Numbered from the stretch's first letter, positions 33,124-42,076 are shown. The stretch is DNA of 64,000 nucleotides from Phycisphaerae bacterium (GCA_017993835.1 JAGOLX010000005.1:8019-72018), one strand, 5' to 3'. Notes: a model not told the origin generated them from the sequence alone. Program-made: numbers and translations.

Positions 33124-33675
33124 ATGGTTCGATTGCGTGCACCTTTGGCAGAGACCGACGTGCGACGACTCAAGGCGGGCGATGAAGTCCTCATCGATGG
33201 GACGATCTACACCGCCCGCGATATGGCTCACAAGCGACTGTGCGCAGCGCTCGACGCAGGCGAGGAACTGCCCATCGCGCTGGAAGGGGCAATCCTGTAC
33301 TTCGTCGGTCCGACGCCCCCCCGGCCGGGCAGGGTGATCGGCGCCGCGGGACCGACCACGTCTGCTCGCATGGACCCGTTCAGTCCCAAGCTCATCGCAC
33401 ACGGCCTGCGGGCTATGATCGGCAAAGGCTACCGCAACGACGAGGTCCGCAACGCCCTCAAGCAGTACGGTGCGGTGCACCTCGCCACCCTCGGCGGGGC
33501 GGGGGCACTGCTGGGCAAGCATGTCGTTCGGGCGGAGATTGTCGCCTATGAAGACCTCGGCACCGAGGCCATTCGACGCCTGGAGGTGGTTGATTTCCCT
33601 GCGGTCATCGCTTATGATGCCACCGGCGGCAGTGTGTATGAAGGTCTGACGACGCAATCGAAGTCTGGAGCATGA
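33124..33675 (+). CDS. Class I fumarase / L-tartrate dehydratase beta-type subunit, without alpha partner nearby
   Basis: A 183-residue protein of the Fe-S hydro-lyase C-terminal (beta) family: the opening VRLRAPLAETDVRRLKAGDE, then LIDGTIYTARDMAHKRL (about 23-39), YFVGPTPPRPGRVIGAAGPT (59-78, the substrate-phosphate-like loop with PxPGxxxGxxGPT) and MDPFSPKLIAHGLRAMIGKG. The ATG at 33124 follows GGAGG at 7 bases. Two-subunit fumarases need an alpha subunit carrying the 4Fe-4S cysteines; none is encoded on either side here. One base separates it from the YchF-like gene. Probable role: hydration of fumarate to malate together with a distant alpha subunit. Confidence 0.85.
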   Translation: MVRLRAPLAETDVRRLKAGDEVLIDGTIYTARDMAHKRLCAALDAGEELPIALEGAILYFVGPTPPRPGRVIGAAGPTTSARMDPFSPKLIAHGLRAMIGKGYRNDEVRNALKQYGAVHLATLGGAGALLGKHVVRAEIVAYEDLGTEAIRRLEVVDFPAVIAYDATGGSVYEGLTTQSKSGA

Positions 33676-33676
33676 C

Positions 33677-34747
33677 ATGAAAACCGCGTTGCTGGGGCTC
33701 GTTCAATCGGGCAAGAGCACGATTTTTTCCGCGATCAGCGGCAAGGCAATCCCGCCCATGGGACTCAACGCCATCGAGGAGGCCATCGTGCCGGTGCCGG
33801 ACGAGCGTCTGGTCTGGCTCGAGGGGTTGTACAAACCCCAGAAGACCGTTCGTGCGACCATCGACGTGCTGGACCTGCCGGGCTTCAGCTTCACGGACGA
33901 TCACGGGCGGACCGCTGCTCGAAAGCTGATCGGCCAGATCCGCGCGGTGGATATGCTGGTCATGGTGATCCGGGCGTTCGACGACCCGTCCGTCCCGCCG
34001 TACCGCAACAAGGTCGATCCCAAACGCGATCTGGTGGAATTGCAGACTGAACTGCTGCTCTCCGACCTCGAACTGGTCACGACGCGAATCGAGAAGCTCG
34101 AGAAGCAGGTAATGCGGCCCACCAAGACGATTGCTCAGGACAAGGTCGAGCTGGCCCTTCAGAAGCGACTCCAGGAGGCCATCGAGTCGGAGAAGCCCAT
34201 CAGCTCAGCCGTCCAGAACGAGGACGAGCTGAACATCATCAAGTCGCTGGGCTTCCTGACGCTCAAGCCGATGGCGCTGGTCATCAATGTGGGTGAGAAC
34301 CAGCTCGACAAAACGTTCGACTTGGGCCAGGTCATGGGCGGCACGGTCCCGGTCGTGAGCATGTGCGCCAAGCTGGAGCACGAGCTGGCCCAGTTGGACG
34401 AGGAGAGCCGGGCGGTGTTCAAGGCCGACCTCGGGATCACCGAGTCAGCCGCGGAGAAATTCGTCAAGATCTGTTATTCGGCGCTGGGTCTGATCAGCTT
34501 CCTGACCGTCGGGCCAGACGAGGTGCGGGCCTGGCCCATCCACAAGGGCACGATCGCCTGGGACGCGGCGGGCAAGGTGCACTCCGACATCAAGCGAGGC
34601 TTCATTCGAGCCGAGACGATGGCCTACGACGACCTCAAGCACTTGGGCGACGAGAAGGCGGTGAAGGCTGCGGGCAAGATGCGACTTGAAGGCAAGGAGT
34701 ACGTCGTCAAAGACGGCGACATCATCAACTACCGGTTCAACGTGTAA
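33677..34747 (+). CDS. YchF/OLA1-like P-loop NTPase with TGS domain
   Basis: A 356-residue protein. The P-loop is MKTALLGLVQSGKSTIF (G-x4-GKS-T at about 7-14), a variant of the GLPNVGKST of classical YchF. Walker B/switch II is VLDLPGFSF, and NVGEN takes the NxxE position that gives YchF/OLA1 preference for ATP over GTP. A long coiled-coil insert (about 118-180, ELQTELLLSDLELVTTRIEK) follows. The C-terminal TGS/DUF933 part shows ISFLTVGPDEVRAWPIHKGT, then HSDIKRGFIRAETMAYDDL and EGKEYVVKDGDIINYRFNV. YchF binds ribosomes and has redox-related roles. The divergent P-loop suggests a paralogue rather than the housekeeping copy. It is cotranscribed with the fumarase subunit. Confidence 0.85.
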   Translation: MKTALLGLVQSGKSTIFSAISGKAIPPMGLNAIEEAIVPVPDERLVWLEGLYKPQKTVRATIDVLDLPGFSFTDDHGRTAARKLIGQIRAVDMLVMVIRAFDDPSVPPYRNKVDPKRDLVELQTELLLSDLELVTTRIEKLEKQVMRPTKTIAQDKVELALQKRLQEAIESEKPISSAVQNEDELNIIKSLGFLTLKPMALVINVGENQLDKTFDLGQVMGGTVPVVSMCAKLEHELAQLDEESRAVFKADLGITESAAEKFVKICYSALGLISFLTVGPDEVRAWPIHKGTIAWDAAGKVHSDIKRGFIRAETMAYDDLKHLGDEKAVKAAGKMRLEGKEYVVKDGDIINYRFNV

Positions 34748-34765
34748 CAGGAGACCAGTGATTTC

Positions 34766-35800
34766 ATGAGAGCGGCTGTGCTGACCGGGATTCGTCGGAT
34801 GGAGGTCCGCGAGGTTCCCGACCCGAAGATCGAAAAGGAGACCGACGTCCTGCTCAAGATCGAGAAGGTGGGCGTCTGCGGGTCGGATGTCCACTACTTC
34901 GAGACGGGTCGGATCGGATCGCAGGTGGTCCAGTTCCCGTTCATCGTCGGACACGAGTGCGCCGCGACGGTGGCCGAGGTGGGCAAGGCGGCCAAGCACG
35001 TCAAGCCGGGAGATCAGGTCGTGGTCGAGCCTGCGGCTCCATGCCATCGGTGCGACCAGTGCAACAAGGGCCGGGAGAACACCTGCTTTCACATGCGGTT
35101 CCTCGGCACCCCCGGCCAAGGCAACGGCTGCCTGAGCGAGTTCCTCGTGATGCCCGAGGAGTGCTGCCTGCCCACGCATGACAGGATCACCATTGAGCAG
35201 GGCGTGCTCTGCGAGCCGCTGGCGATCGGCGTCTACTCGGTCCAGCAGGCCAGGCTGTCGGCAACGGACGACATCGCGATCCTCGGCGCCGGTCCCATCG
35301 GGCTCAGTTGCATGGTCGCCGCCCGGGCGCAGGGTGTTCGAGCCTGCTATTTGACGGAGAAGATCCCAGAGCGTGTAGAGACAGCCAGTGTTGGCGGCGC
35401 GACCTGGGTCGGCAATCCGCTCGAAGAGGACATCGTTGCGGCGATTTTGAAGAAGCAGCCGCTCGGGATGGACGTCGCCTTCGAGTGCGCCGGCCAGCAA
35501 TCGACCATCGACCAGGGGATCGACCTGCTCAAGCCCGGCGGCAGACTCATGCTGGTCGGGATTCCGCGTGAAGACCGGGTCTGCTTCGCCATCGACAAGA
35601 TCCGCCGCAAGGAGATCACGATCATCAACGTCCGCCGGCAGAACCGCTGCACCGAGAAGACCATTGAGCTGGTGGCCTCGCGGAAGATCAAGGCGGACTT
35701 CATGGTGACGCATCGTTTCCCGCTTGACCGCATCCAGGAGGCCTTCGAGATGGTCGCGGGCTACCGGGACGGAGTCGTCAAAGCGATGATCGAGATGTAG
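34766..35800 (+). CDS. Zinc-dependent medium-chain dehydrogenase (sorbitol/L-iditol dehydrogenase type)
   Basis: A 344-residue MDR enzyme. The catalytic zinc site is VGVCGSDVHYF (Cys about 38) with GHECAATV (His-Glu about 63-64); the structural zinc is bound by the cysteines of APCHRCDQCNKGRENTC (about 93-108); the Rossmann site is AILGAGPIGLSCM. The C-G-S-D-V-H-Y start and the GxGNGxxSEF loop are typical of sorbitol/xylitol/L-threonine-type polyol dehydrogenases. It oxidises a polyol or secondary alcohol with NAD; the exact substrate is open. It starts 18 bases after the YchF-like gene and ends 63 bases before cinA. Confidence 0.85.
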   Translation: MRAAVLTGIRRMEVREVPDPKIEKETDVLLKIEKVGVCGSDVHYFETGRIGSQVVQFPFIVGHECAATVAEVGKAAKHVKPGDQVVVEPAAPCHRCDQCNKGRENTCFHMRFLGTPGQGNGCLSEFLVMPEECCLPTHDRITIEQGVLCEPLAIGVYSVQQARLSATDDIAILGAGPIGLSCMVAARAQGVRACYLTEKIPERVETASVGGATWVGNPLEEDIVAAILKKQPLGMDVAFECAGQQSTIDQGIDLLKPGGRLMLVGIPREDRVCFAIDKIRRKEITIINVRRQNRCTEKTIELVASRKIKADFMVTHRFPLDRIQEAFEMVAGYRDGVVKAMIEM

Positions 35801-35863
35801 AGGAGGCATGACGTAAGACGAGCGATTGCAAAGGTTTGCGGAGGTTGGGGTGGTCAGCACGCT

Positions 35864-37114
35864 ATGAACAGGGGGTATAAGAAGGCCGGCATCGTCAGCA
35901 TCGGCAACGAGTTGCTCAACGGCAAGACCGTTGATACGAATGCAGCCTACATTGCCGGCCGGTTGCGGAGCATCGGGGTGCCGGTTGTCGGGGCCTGCAC
36001 CGTTGGCGACAAAGAGCCGGCCATCCGGCACAAGCTCGCCCAGGCGCTGGAGGAGGCGGATGTCCTGTTGATCACGGGCGGTCTCGGACCGACCGACGAC
36101 GACTTGACGCGGCAGGCCATCGCTGGTCTGTTGGGCGTCGATCTGGTCCTGCACGAGGACCTGCTGGAGGCATTGCGTCAGTTCTTTGACCGGCGCGGTG
36201 TCCAAATGCCCCAGCGGAACGCGATCCAAGCCCACGTCCCGCGAGGTGCGACGGCCATTACGAACGAGCGAGGCACTGCGCCCGGCATCCGGGCGGAACT
36301 GGGTGACAAGATTCTGTATGTCATGCCCGGCGTACCGAACGAGATGGAGCACATGCTCGACGCCTTCATCCTGCCGGAGTTGCGACAGCTCTGCGTTGGC
36401 CAGGCGATCTGCGCCAGGAGACTTCGCTGCTTTGGGGCAGGGGAGTCCAAGATCGCGGAGATGATCGGCGATGCCATGAAGCGGGACAGGGACCCCCTGG
36501 TGAACTGCACTGTACAGGGGGGCACGGTCACCCTGGAGATCGTCGCTACGGCTGCTGATTACGGCGGGGCACAGGTCCTGGCCGACCGCGAGGAGCAATC
36601 CCTTCGGGCTGTGCTCGGCGACGTAGTCTTCGGCGAGGGAGACCAGACCCTCGCCCAGGTGGTGGGCGAGCACCTGGCCAGGACGGGCCGGACGCTCGCG
36701 GTGGCGGAGTCCTGCACGGGCGGCCTGTTGGCTTCGCTCATTACGGACGTGCCCGGCTCCAGTCGCTACTTCACCTGCGGTTGGATCACGTACAGCAACG
36801 CCGCGAAGCACAGCGAACTCATGGTGCCCCAGGAAATGCTCGATAAACAGGGTGCGGTCAGTGAGCAGGTGGCTTGTGCCATGGCCCGGGGCGCCCGGCA
36901 ACGGTCGGGAGCCGACTATGCGATTGCTATTACCGGGATCGCTGGTCCCGGCGGCGGCAGTGAACAAAAGCCTGTGGGGCTTGTATATATTGCTGTGGAC
37001 AGCCGCGATGGCGCGGAGACCTCGCGACATCTTTTCTCATCTGATCGAAGTTCTGTGCGTCTGCGCGCCGCGCAGACGGCGTTGAATATGCTGCGCCGGA
37101 TGCTGAGGGTTTGA
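35864..37114 (+). CDS. cinA: CinA-family protein (ADP-ribose pyrophosphatase / nicotinamide-nucleotide amidohydrolase)
   Basis: A 416-residue two-domain protein. The N-terminal COG1058 domain shows AGIVSIGNELLNGKTVDTNA (8-27) and LLITGGLGPTDDDLTRQA (about 67-84). The C-terminal PncC domain shows LAVAESCTGGLLASLITDVP (about 280-299) and AIAITGIAGPGGGSEQKPVG, including the catalytic Ser/Lys region of NMN amidohydrolases. It recycles NMN to NaMN in NAD metabolism; the competence connection is historical. The ATG at 35864 lies 64 bases after the dehydrogenase. Its stop codon (37112-37114) overlaps the -35 box of the pilus-locus promoter. Confidence 0.95.
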   Translation: MNRGYKKAGIVSIGNELLNGKTVDTNAAYIAGRLRSIGVPVVGACTVGDKEPAIRHKLAQALEEADVLLITGGLGPTDDDLTRQAIAGLLGVDLVLHEDLLEALRQFFDRRGVQMPQRNAIQAHVPRGATAITNERGTAPGIRAELGDKILYVMPGVPNEMEHMLDAFILPELRQLCVGQAICARRLRCFGAGESKIAEMIGDAMKRDRDPLVNCTVQGGTVTLEIVATAADYGGAQVLADREEQSLRAVLGDVVFGEGDQTLAQVVGEHLARTGRTLAVAESCTGGLLASLITDVPGSSRYFTCGWITYSNAAKHSELMVPQEMLDKQGAVSEQVACAMARGARQRSGADYAIAITGIAGPGGGSEQKPVGLVYIAVDSRDGAETSRHLFSSDRSSVRLRAAQTALNMLRRMLRV

Positions 37115-37139
37115 CAGACCGGTCCCGAAGTGCTATAAT
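37111..37139 (+). promoter_or_regulatory. Perfect consensus promoter TTGACA-N17-TATAAT driving the pilus/secretion locus
   Basis: TTGACA at 37111-37116 and TATAAT at 37134-37139 with an exact 17-base spacer, the ideal sigma-70 layout. The -35 box overlaps the cinA stop codon. The start site would be near 37146, giving a leader of about 26 bases that contains the GAGGT ribosome binding site. Confidence 0.8.
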
Positions 37140-37171
37140 AACTCAATTGGCGACAGCAACATGAGGTTCGT

Positions 37172-38917
37172 ATGACCAAACAACGGATGCACTTGGGGGA
37201 AATCCTCTACAAGGCAGGCTTGGTAGAAAAGCAAGCGCTGATCAACGCGATCAAGACGGCCAAGACCAGCAACAAGAGGCTCGGCCAGGTTCTCATCGAC
37301 TTGGGCCTGATCAACGAAGACACGCTGGCCAAGGCGATTGCCAAGCAGTTCGGACTGAAGTACGTCGATGTCGAGCAGGTCGCCATCCCGCCGGATGCCA
37401 CGAAGATCATCCCTGAAGACCTCATCAAACGCCACAACATCCTGCCTCTGGGGGTCAGCGATGGTCGCCTGAGGCTTGTTATCGGCGATCCAATGGACCT
37501 CGACATGATGGATTCCGTCCGCCTTCGTCTGAGCAAGGAGCTGGAGTGCTCCGTGGGCAACCCGAAGAAGATCCGGGCCTACATCGAGGAATCGCTGGTG
37601 GACAAGAGCGCCCCGGCGGTCGAGGACGACCGGCTCAAGCATAGTATCGATGCCACCGCGGCCGAACTGGCCGAAGCGGGGCACGAGCTTCAGGCCGAGG
37701 CCATGCGAATCCAGGCGGGCGACAACGGGGATGAAGGTCCGATCATCCGTCTGGTGAATCTGATCATCGACACCGCCTACCACATGCGTGCCAGCGATAT
37801 TCACGTCGAGCCGATGGCCGACCGGGTCCGCATTCGCTACCGGGTCGATGGCGTCTGCCTTGAGAAGGACTGCATCCCTAAGAACATGCAAAACCCCCTG
37901 GTCGCCCGGTTCAAGATTCTCTCGGGCATGGATATCGCCGAGAAGCGTCTGCCCCAGGACGGTCGTATCAAGCGAAACATAGCGGGCACGGACATCGATT
38001 TCCGTGTTTCATCGCTTCCCGGGGTACACGGCCCCAGCGTGGTGCTGCGTATCTTGCGGCCCGATGCGGTCAACATCGGCATTGAATCGCTCGGTTTCGA
38101 GCCCGACAACTATCAGACCTTCCAGCAGATCATCAAGCGTCCGAACGGGATCTTCCTGGTGACCGGCCCGACGGGTAGCGGCAAAACGACGACGCTCTAC
38201 GCGGCCCTCCAGGAGTTGAACAAGCCGGACAAGAAGATCATCACGGCCGAAGACCCCGTCGAGTACAACTTCGCGGGCATGAACCAGTGCCAAGTCAGAG
38301 AGGAAATTGGCCTGAGCTTCGACAAGATTCTCCGCGCCATGCTGCGCCAGGCGCCGAACATCATTCTGGTCGGCGAAATCCGCGATAGCGAAGTGGCGGA
38401 TATCGCCATCCAGGCCGCTCTGACAGGCCACCTGGTCTTTAGCACCCTGCACACCAACGACGCCTGCGGCGCGATCACCCGTTTGATCGATATGGGGGTC
38501 AAGCCGTTCCTTGTCGCCAGCTCCATTCAGGCGATCATGGCCCAGCGTCTGATTCGTGTGATCTGCAAGAAATGCAAGGTCGTGGACGAGCATCCGAATC
38601 CCAAGCACCTGCGTCTGCTCGGCATCGACCCGGCGGAGACCAAGAAGCGTCCCGTCTACAAGGGAGCCGGGTGCAGCGCATGCCATAACACGGGATACAA
38701 GGGCCGTCTGGGCATCTTCGAGATGATCGAGATGAACCCGGAGCTGAGGGAACTGGCCTACAAACGGGCCACAACCAGCGAACTGCGGGTTGCCGCCAAG
38801 GCGGGAGGAATGAGAACGCTGGCCGAGGACGGCGTTTTGAAGGTTTTCAAGGGGATCAGCACGCCTGAAGAGGTCTCGCGCAACGCGCAGATCGAAGGGG
38901 TCGTGGTGGAGGAATAG
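37172..38917 (+). CDS. GspE/PilB-type secretion/pilus assembly ATPase (first copy)
   Basis: A 581-residue hexameric ATPase that powers pilin polymerisation from the inner membrane. The N-terminus holds two tandem MshEN-type motifs, HLGEILYKAGLVEKQALIN from residue 7 and RLGQVLIDLGLINEDTLAK from residue 36, the pattern known to bind cyclic di-GMP. The catalytic core has the Walker A GPTGSGKTTTLYAAL (about 332-346), the Asp box ITAEDPVEYNF, a Walker B RQAPNIILVGEIRD and a His box STLHTNDA. A C-terminal zinc-type tetracysteine follows (CKKCK and GCSACHNTGYKGR). The ATG at 37172 follows GAGGT. It is the first gene after the consensus promoter; pilT follows after 32 bases. Confidence 0.95.
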   Translation: MTKQRMHLGEILYKAGLVEKQALINAIKTAKTSNKRLGQVLIDLGLINEDTLAKAIAKQFGLKYVDVEQVAIPPDATKIIPEDLIKRHNILPLGVSDGRLRLVIGDPMDLDMMDSVRLRLSKELECSVGNPKKIRAYIEESLVDKSAPAVEDDRLKHSIDATAAELAEAGHELQAEAMRIQAGDNGDEGPIIRLVNLIIDTAYHMRASDIHVEPMADRVRIRYRVDGVCLEKDCIPKNMQNPLVARFKILSGMDIAEKRLPQDGRIKRNIAGTDIDFRVSSLPGVHGPSVVLRILRPDAVNIGIESLGFEPDNYQTFQQIIKRPNGIFLVTGPTGSGKTTTLYAALQELNKPDKKIITAEDPVEYNFAGMNQCQVREEIGLSFDKILRAMLRQAPNIILVGEIRDSEVADIAIQAALTGHLVFSTLHTNDACGAITRLIDMGVKPFLVASSIQAIMAQRLIRVICKKCKVVDEHPNPKHLRLLGIDPAETKKRPVYKGAGCSACHNTGYKGRLGIFEMIEMNPELRELAYKRATTSELRVAAKAGGMRTLAEDGVLKVFKGISTPEEVSRNAQIEGVVVEE

Positions 38918-38949
38918 ACACAACTGTTCTTCATAGTAAAGGGTCATCG

Positions 38950-40101
38950 ATGGCAACACTGAACATGGACAGGATTCTCCATGCGTGCGTATCGCAGGGG
39001 GGATCGGATATTCACATTTCTGTCGGTCGGCCGCCTGTGATGCGGATTGATGGGCACCTTCGATCTCTCGAGACGAAGGTACTGGAGCCGGATGATTCGG
39101 CGGCCCTCATGAAGAGCATCACGCCGGAGCGGTGCCAGCAGGAACTGCAGGAAGAGGGCGGGACCGACTTTGGCTTTGCCTTTGGAACCGCGGCGAGGTT
39201 CCGCGTCTCGGTGTTCAAGCAGAAAGGCAGCATCTCCATGGTGTTGCGTCAGATCCCGTACAAGATCTTGACCTTCGAGGAACTGGGTCTTCCCAAGATC
39301 TGTGCGGCGTTGTGCCGACGCCCTCGTGGGATGTTCCTCGTTACCGGACCTACCGGGAGCGGCAAGACGACCACCCTGGCGACGATGATCAACTACATCA
39401 ATGAGAACTTCGATCGGCACATCGTCACGATCGAGGACCCCATCGAATACTACCACCCGCACAAGAAGTCGGTCATCAATCAACGCGAGGTGGGTGTCGA
39501 CGTGCCGAGCTTCCAGGAAGCCCTGCGTCGCGTGCTGCGACAAGACCCGGACGTGATCTTGGTCGGTGAGTTGCGAGACCTGGAGACGATTGAGGCCGCC
39601 GTGCGTGCGGCAGAGACTGGACACTTGGTGTTCAGTACAGTCCACACGACCAGTGCGGCAGGCACGGTGAACCGAATTATCGACGTGTTCCCGACCGACC
39701 AGCAGGAGCAGATCCGCATTCAGTTGAGCGGCAACCTGATCGCGGTGCTCAGCCAGGCGCTATGCCCGCTGGCTGCCGGGCGGGGGCGTATCGCGGCCTA
39801 CGAGTTCATGGTCGTCACGCCCGCTATCGCCAATCTGATTCGCGAGAACAAGACCTACCGTATTGATTCGAGCATCCAGACGGGCAAGAAACTGGGTATG
39901 CAACTGCTCGATGAGCACCTGTGGAACCTCTACGACATCGGCAAGATCACCCTGGAGGAGATGCTGGACAAGGCCCGTGTTCCGGGTGCGCTCCAGGAGA
40001 AGGCCTTGGCCAAGATCGCAGGCGCCAAGGGCAAGCAGAAGAAGAAGGCCGCGGAGGCTGCCAAGGAGATGGAGGACATGGGTCCGATCCTCAAGACGTG
40101 A
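38950..40101 (+). CDS. pilT: PilT-type twitching motility / pilus retraction ATPase
   Basis: A 383-residue hexameric ATPase that depolymerises type IV pili. It starts in the family way (DRILHACVSQGGSDIHISVG) and has the Walker A GPTGSGKTTTLATM (about 134-147), an Asp box IVTIEDPIEYYH, Walker B RQDPDVILVGELRD and the His box STVHTTSAAGTVNRIID that separates PilT from PilB. It lacks the tetracysteine, as expected. The C-terminal tail is unusually lysine/alanine-rich (AKGKQKKKAAEAAKEMEDMG). It lies between the two assembly ATPases. The presence of a retraction motor argues that the apparatus is, or can work as, a dynamic type IV pilus rather than only a type II secretion system. Confidence 0.95.
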   Translation: MATLNMDRILHACVSQGGSDIHISVGRPPVMRIDGHLRSLETKVLEPDDSAALMKSITPERCQQELQEEGGTDFGFAFGTAARFRVSVFKQKGSISMVLRQIPYKILTFEELGLPKICAALCRRPRGMFLVTGPTGSGKTTTLATMINYINENFDRHIVTIEDPIEYYHPHKKSVINQREVGVDVPSFQEALRRVLRQDPDVILVGELRDLETIEAAVRAAETGHLVFSTVHTTSAAGTVNRIIDVFPTDQQEQIRIQLSGNLIAVLSQALCPLAAGRGRIAAYEFMVVTPAIANLIRENKTYRIDSSIQTGKKLGMQLLDEHLWNLYDIGKITLEEMLDKARVPGALQEKALAKIAGAKGKQKKKAAEAAKEMEDMGPILKT

Positions 40102-40240
40102 TCGGTTGTCTTGTGCCCCGGCGTCTCTGTGTGGCCATGGGGGTCGGCGGAACACGTTTCCTTCTGATGCCAGGCGGAATACCCTAGTTAGTGCTCAGTT
40201 GTCAGTGTCGCATTAACCATGTGTCTGATTCGTAATTTTA

Positions 40241-40269
40241 TTCAGAATAGATGTTTACTTCGCTACAAT
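40241..40269 (+). promoter_or_regulatory. Internal promoter TTCAGA-N17-TACAAT
   Basis: TTCAGA (40241-40246) and TACAAT (40264-40269), 17-base spacer, in the AT-rich 208-base gap between pilT and the second ATPase gene. It could transcribe the second ATPase, platform and pseudopilin genes independently of the first promoter. Confidence 0.5.
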
Positions 40270-40309
40270 ATAGACGTACTGGATTATAGGGTGTTTAAGG
40301 GTCAATGCG

Positions 40310-42076
40310 ATGGGTAAGACGAACGCAATAGAAAAGCTCCCTCCAGTCGAGCAGCTCCGCGGCCGGCCTATCGGTAGGATCCTGATGAAGATGGGGCTTC
40401 TGAGCCGGGAGAAGGTTCACGAGTGCCTCGAAGTTCAGAAGAAACGAGGCGGCGGGATTCGCATCGGCCAGGTCTTCCTTGAATTGGGACTGGTTGATGA
40501 GGCGCGTCTGCAGATTGCCCTGGCCGCTCAGCGGGGTATCGAGTACATCAGCATCGACGGGCTGGACATCCCTGCGGACGTGGTCGAGAAGGTCCCCGCT
40601 CAGACGGCCAAGACGTACCACCTTCTGCCCATTTCCTACAGCAAGGACAAGAACGAGCTGACCGTCGCGCTGGACAATGTGGATAACTTCCGGGCGACGG
40701 ACGACCTGCGAACGCTGATGGGTTTCACCGTGACGGCCAAGATGACGGACCGCACGAGCCTGGAAAACGCCCTGAACAAGCTCTATGAGACCAAGCAGGA
40801 CGACAACATCACCGAGCTGATCGACGAGATCCAGTCGGACGCGTTCCTCCAGGAGTTCGAGGGCCGGAACACGAGCATCGACCTCGACGAGCTGAAGGAA
40901 CTGTCCGAGTCGAACCCGGTCAAGAAGCTGCTGAACCTCGTGCTGCTCCAGGCGATCCGGGACAAGGCCTCGGACATTCACTTCGAGCCGTTCGAGTCCG
41001 AGTACAAGATGCGGTACCGCATCGACGGTGTGCTGTACGAGATGATTCCGCCCCCGAAGTACATCGCAGCGGCCTTGAGCTCGCGTATCAAGGTTATGGC
41101 CAGCCTGGACATCGCGGAGCGCCGTCTGCCTCAGGACGGTCGTATTTCCCTGACCGTGCAGGGCAATCCGGTCGACCTCCGCGTCAGCGTGCTGCCCACG
41201 ATGTTCGGCGAGAGCGTCGTGCTGCGTGTGCTGGACCGCAGTCAGGTGAGCTTCGATATCAACAAGCTGGGACTGCGTCCGAACGACGTCAAGACGTTCC
41301 GAACGCTGATCGACAAGCCGAACGGGATCATCATCGTCACGGGCCCGACCGGCTGCGGCAAGACGACCACCCTGTATTCGGCTCTCAACGAGCTGAATAC
41401 CATCGACACCAAGATCATCACCACGGAAGACCCCGTCGAATACGACATGGACGGCATGATTCAGGTCCAGATGAAGCCGGCCATCGGGTTGACGTTTGCC
41501 CGCTGTCTGCGTTCCATCCTGCGTCAGGACCCGGACATCATCCTGGTCGGCGAGATTCGTGACCTCGAGACCGCGGAAATCGCGGCCCAGGCATCCCTGA
41601 CAGGGCACCTGGTCTTCACGACCCTGCACACCAACGACGCCCCGAGTTCGATCGCGCGTCTGCTCGATCTGGGCGTCGAGCCGTTTCTTTTGACGGCCAC
41701 CATCGAAGGGATCGTCGCCCAGCGACTGGTGCGAAAGATCTGTACGGGCTGCAAGACGGCGTTCGAGCCAAGCGAGGCCCAGCTCAAGGATCTCCGCCTG
41801 ACGGAAGAGGAGATTAAGGGCCGGAAGTTCTACTACGGCCGGGGGTGCAGTCGGTGCAACGGCACGGGCTACAAGGGTCGGCTCGGCGTCTTCGAGATCA
41901 TGGTATTCAACGAGGAGATTCGCGAGTTGATCATGAACCGCGCCTCGACGAATGTGCTGCGCGTCGCGGCCGTCAAGGCGGGGATGATCCAATTGCGCAG
42001 CAACGGTCTGGACGCCATGTTCGAAGGACTGACCACGATCGACGAGATCGCCAAGGAAACGATGATCGAAGGATAG
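40310..42076 (+). CDS. GspE/PilB-type secretion/pilus assembly ATPase (second copy)
   Basis: A 588-residue paralogue of the ATPase at 37172. The N-terminus again has two MshEN-type motifs (PIGRILMKMGLLSREKVHEC from residue 20 and RIGQVFLELGLVDEARLQIA from residue 51), then a linker, the Walker A GPTGCGKTTTLYSAL (about 345-359, with Cys in the third Gly-loop position), the Asp box ITTEDPVEYDMDG, Walker B RQDPDIILVGEIRD, the His box TTLHTNDAPSS and the zinc cysteines CTGCK and GCSRCNGTGYKGR. The ATG at 40310 has AAGGG upstream. It directly precedes the platform protein and pseudopilins, so this copy is the likelier partner of the secretion-type pseudopilus. Confidence 0.95.
   Translation: MGKTNAIEKLPPVEQLRGRPIGRILMKMGLLSREKVHECLEVQKKRGGGIRIGQVFLELGLVDEARLQIALAAQRGIEYISIDGLDIPADVVEKVPAQTAKTYHLLPISYSKDKNELTVALDNVDNFRATDDLRTLMGFTVTAKMTDRTSLENALNKLYETKQDDNITELIDEIQSDAFLQEFEGRNTSIDLDELKELSESNPVKKLLNLVLLQAIRDKASDIHFEPFESEYKMRYRIDGVLYEMIPPPKYIAAALSSRIKVMASLDIAERRLPQDGRISLTVQGNPVDLRVSVLPTMFGESVVLRVLDRSQVSFDINKLGLRPNDVKTFRTLIDKPNGIIIVTGPTGCGKTTTLYSALNELNTIDTKIITTEDPVEYDMDGMIQVQMKPAIGLTFARCLRSILRQDPDIILVGEIRDLETAEIAAQASLTGHLVFTTLHTNDAPSSIARLLDLGVEPFLLTATIEGIVAQRLVRKICTGCKTAFEPSEAQLKDLRLTEEEIKGRKFYYGRGCSRCNGTGYKGRLGVFEIMVFNEEIRELIMNRASTNVLRVAAVKAGMIQLRSNGLDAMFEGLTTIDEIAKETMIEG

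Noticed and set aside
34445-37030. 861-codon minus-strand open frame opposite the YchF-like, dehydrogenase and cinA genes
   Set aside because: Spans three well-conserved plus-strand genes and has a shadow-type composition rich in His, Arg and Asp.
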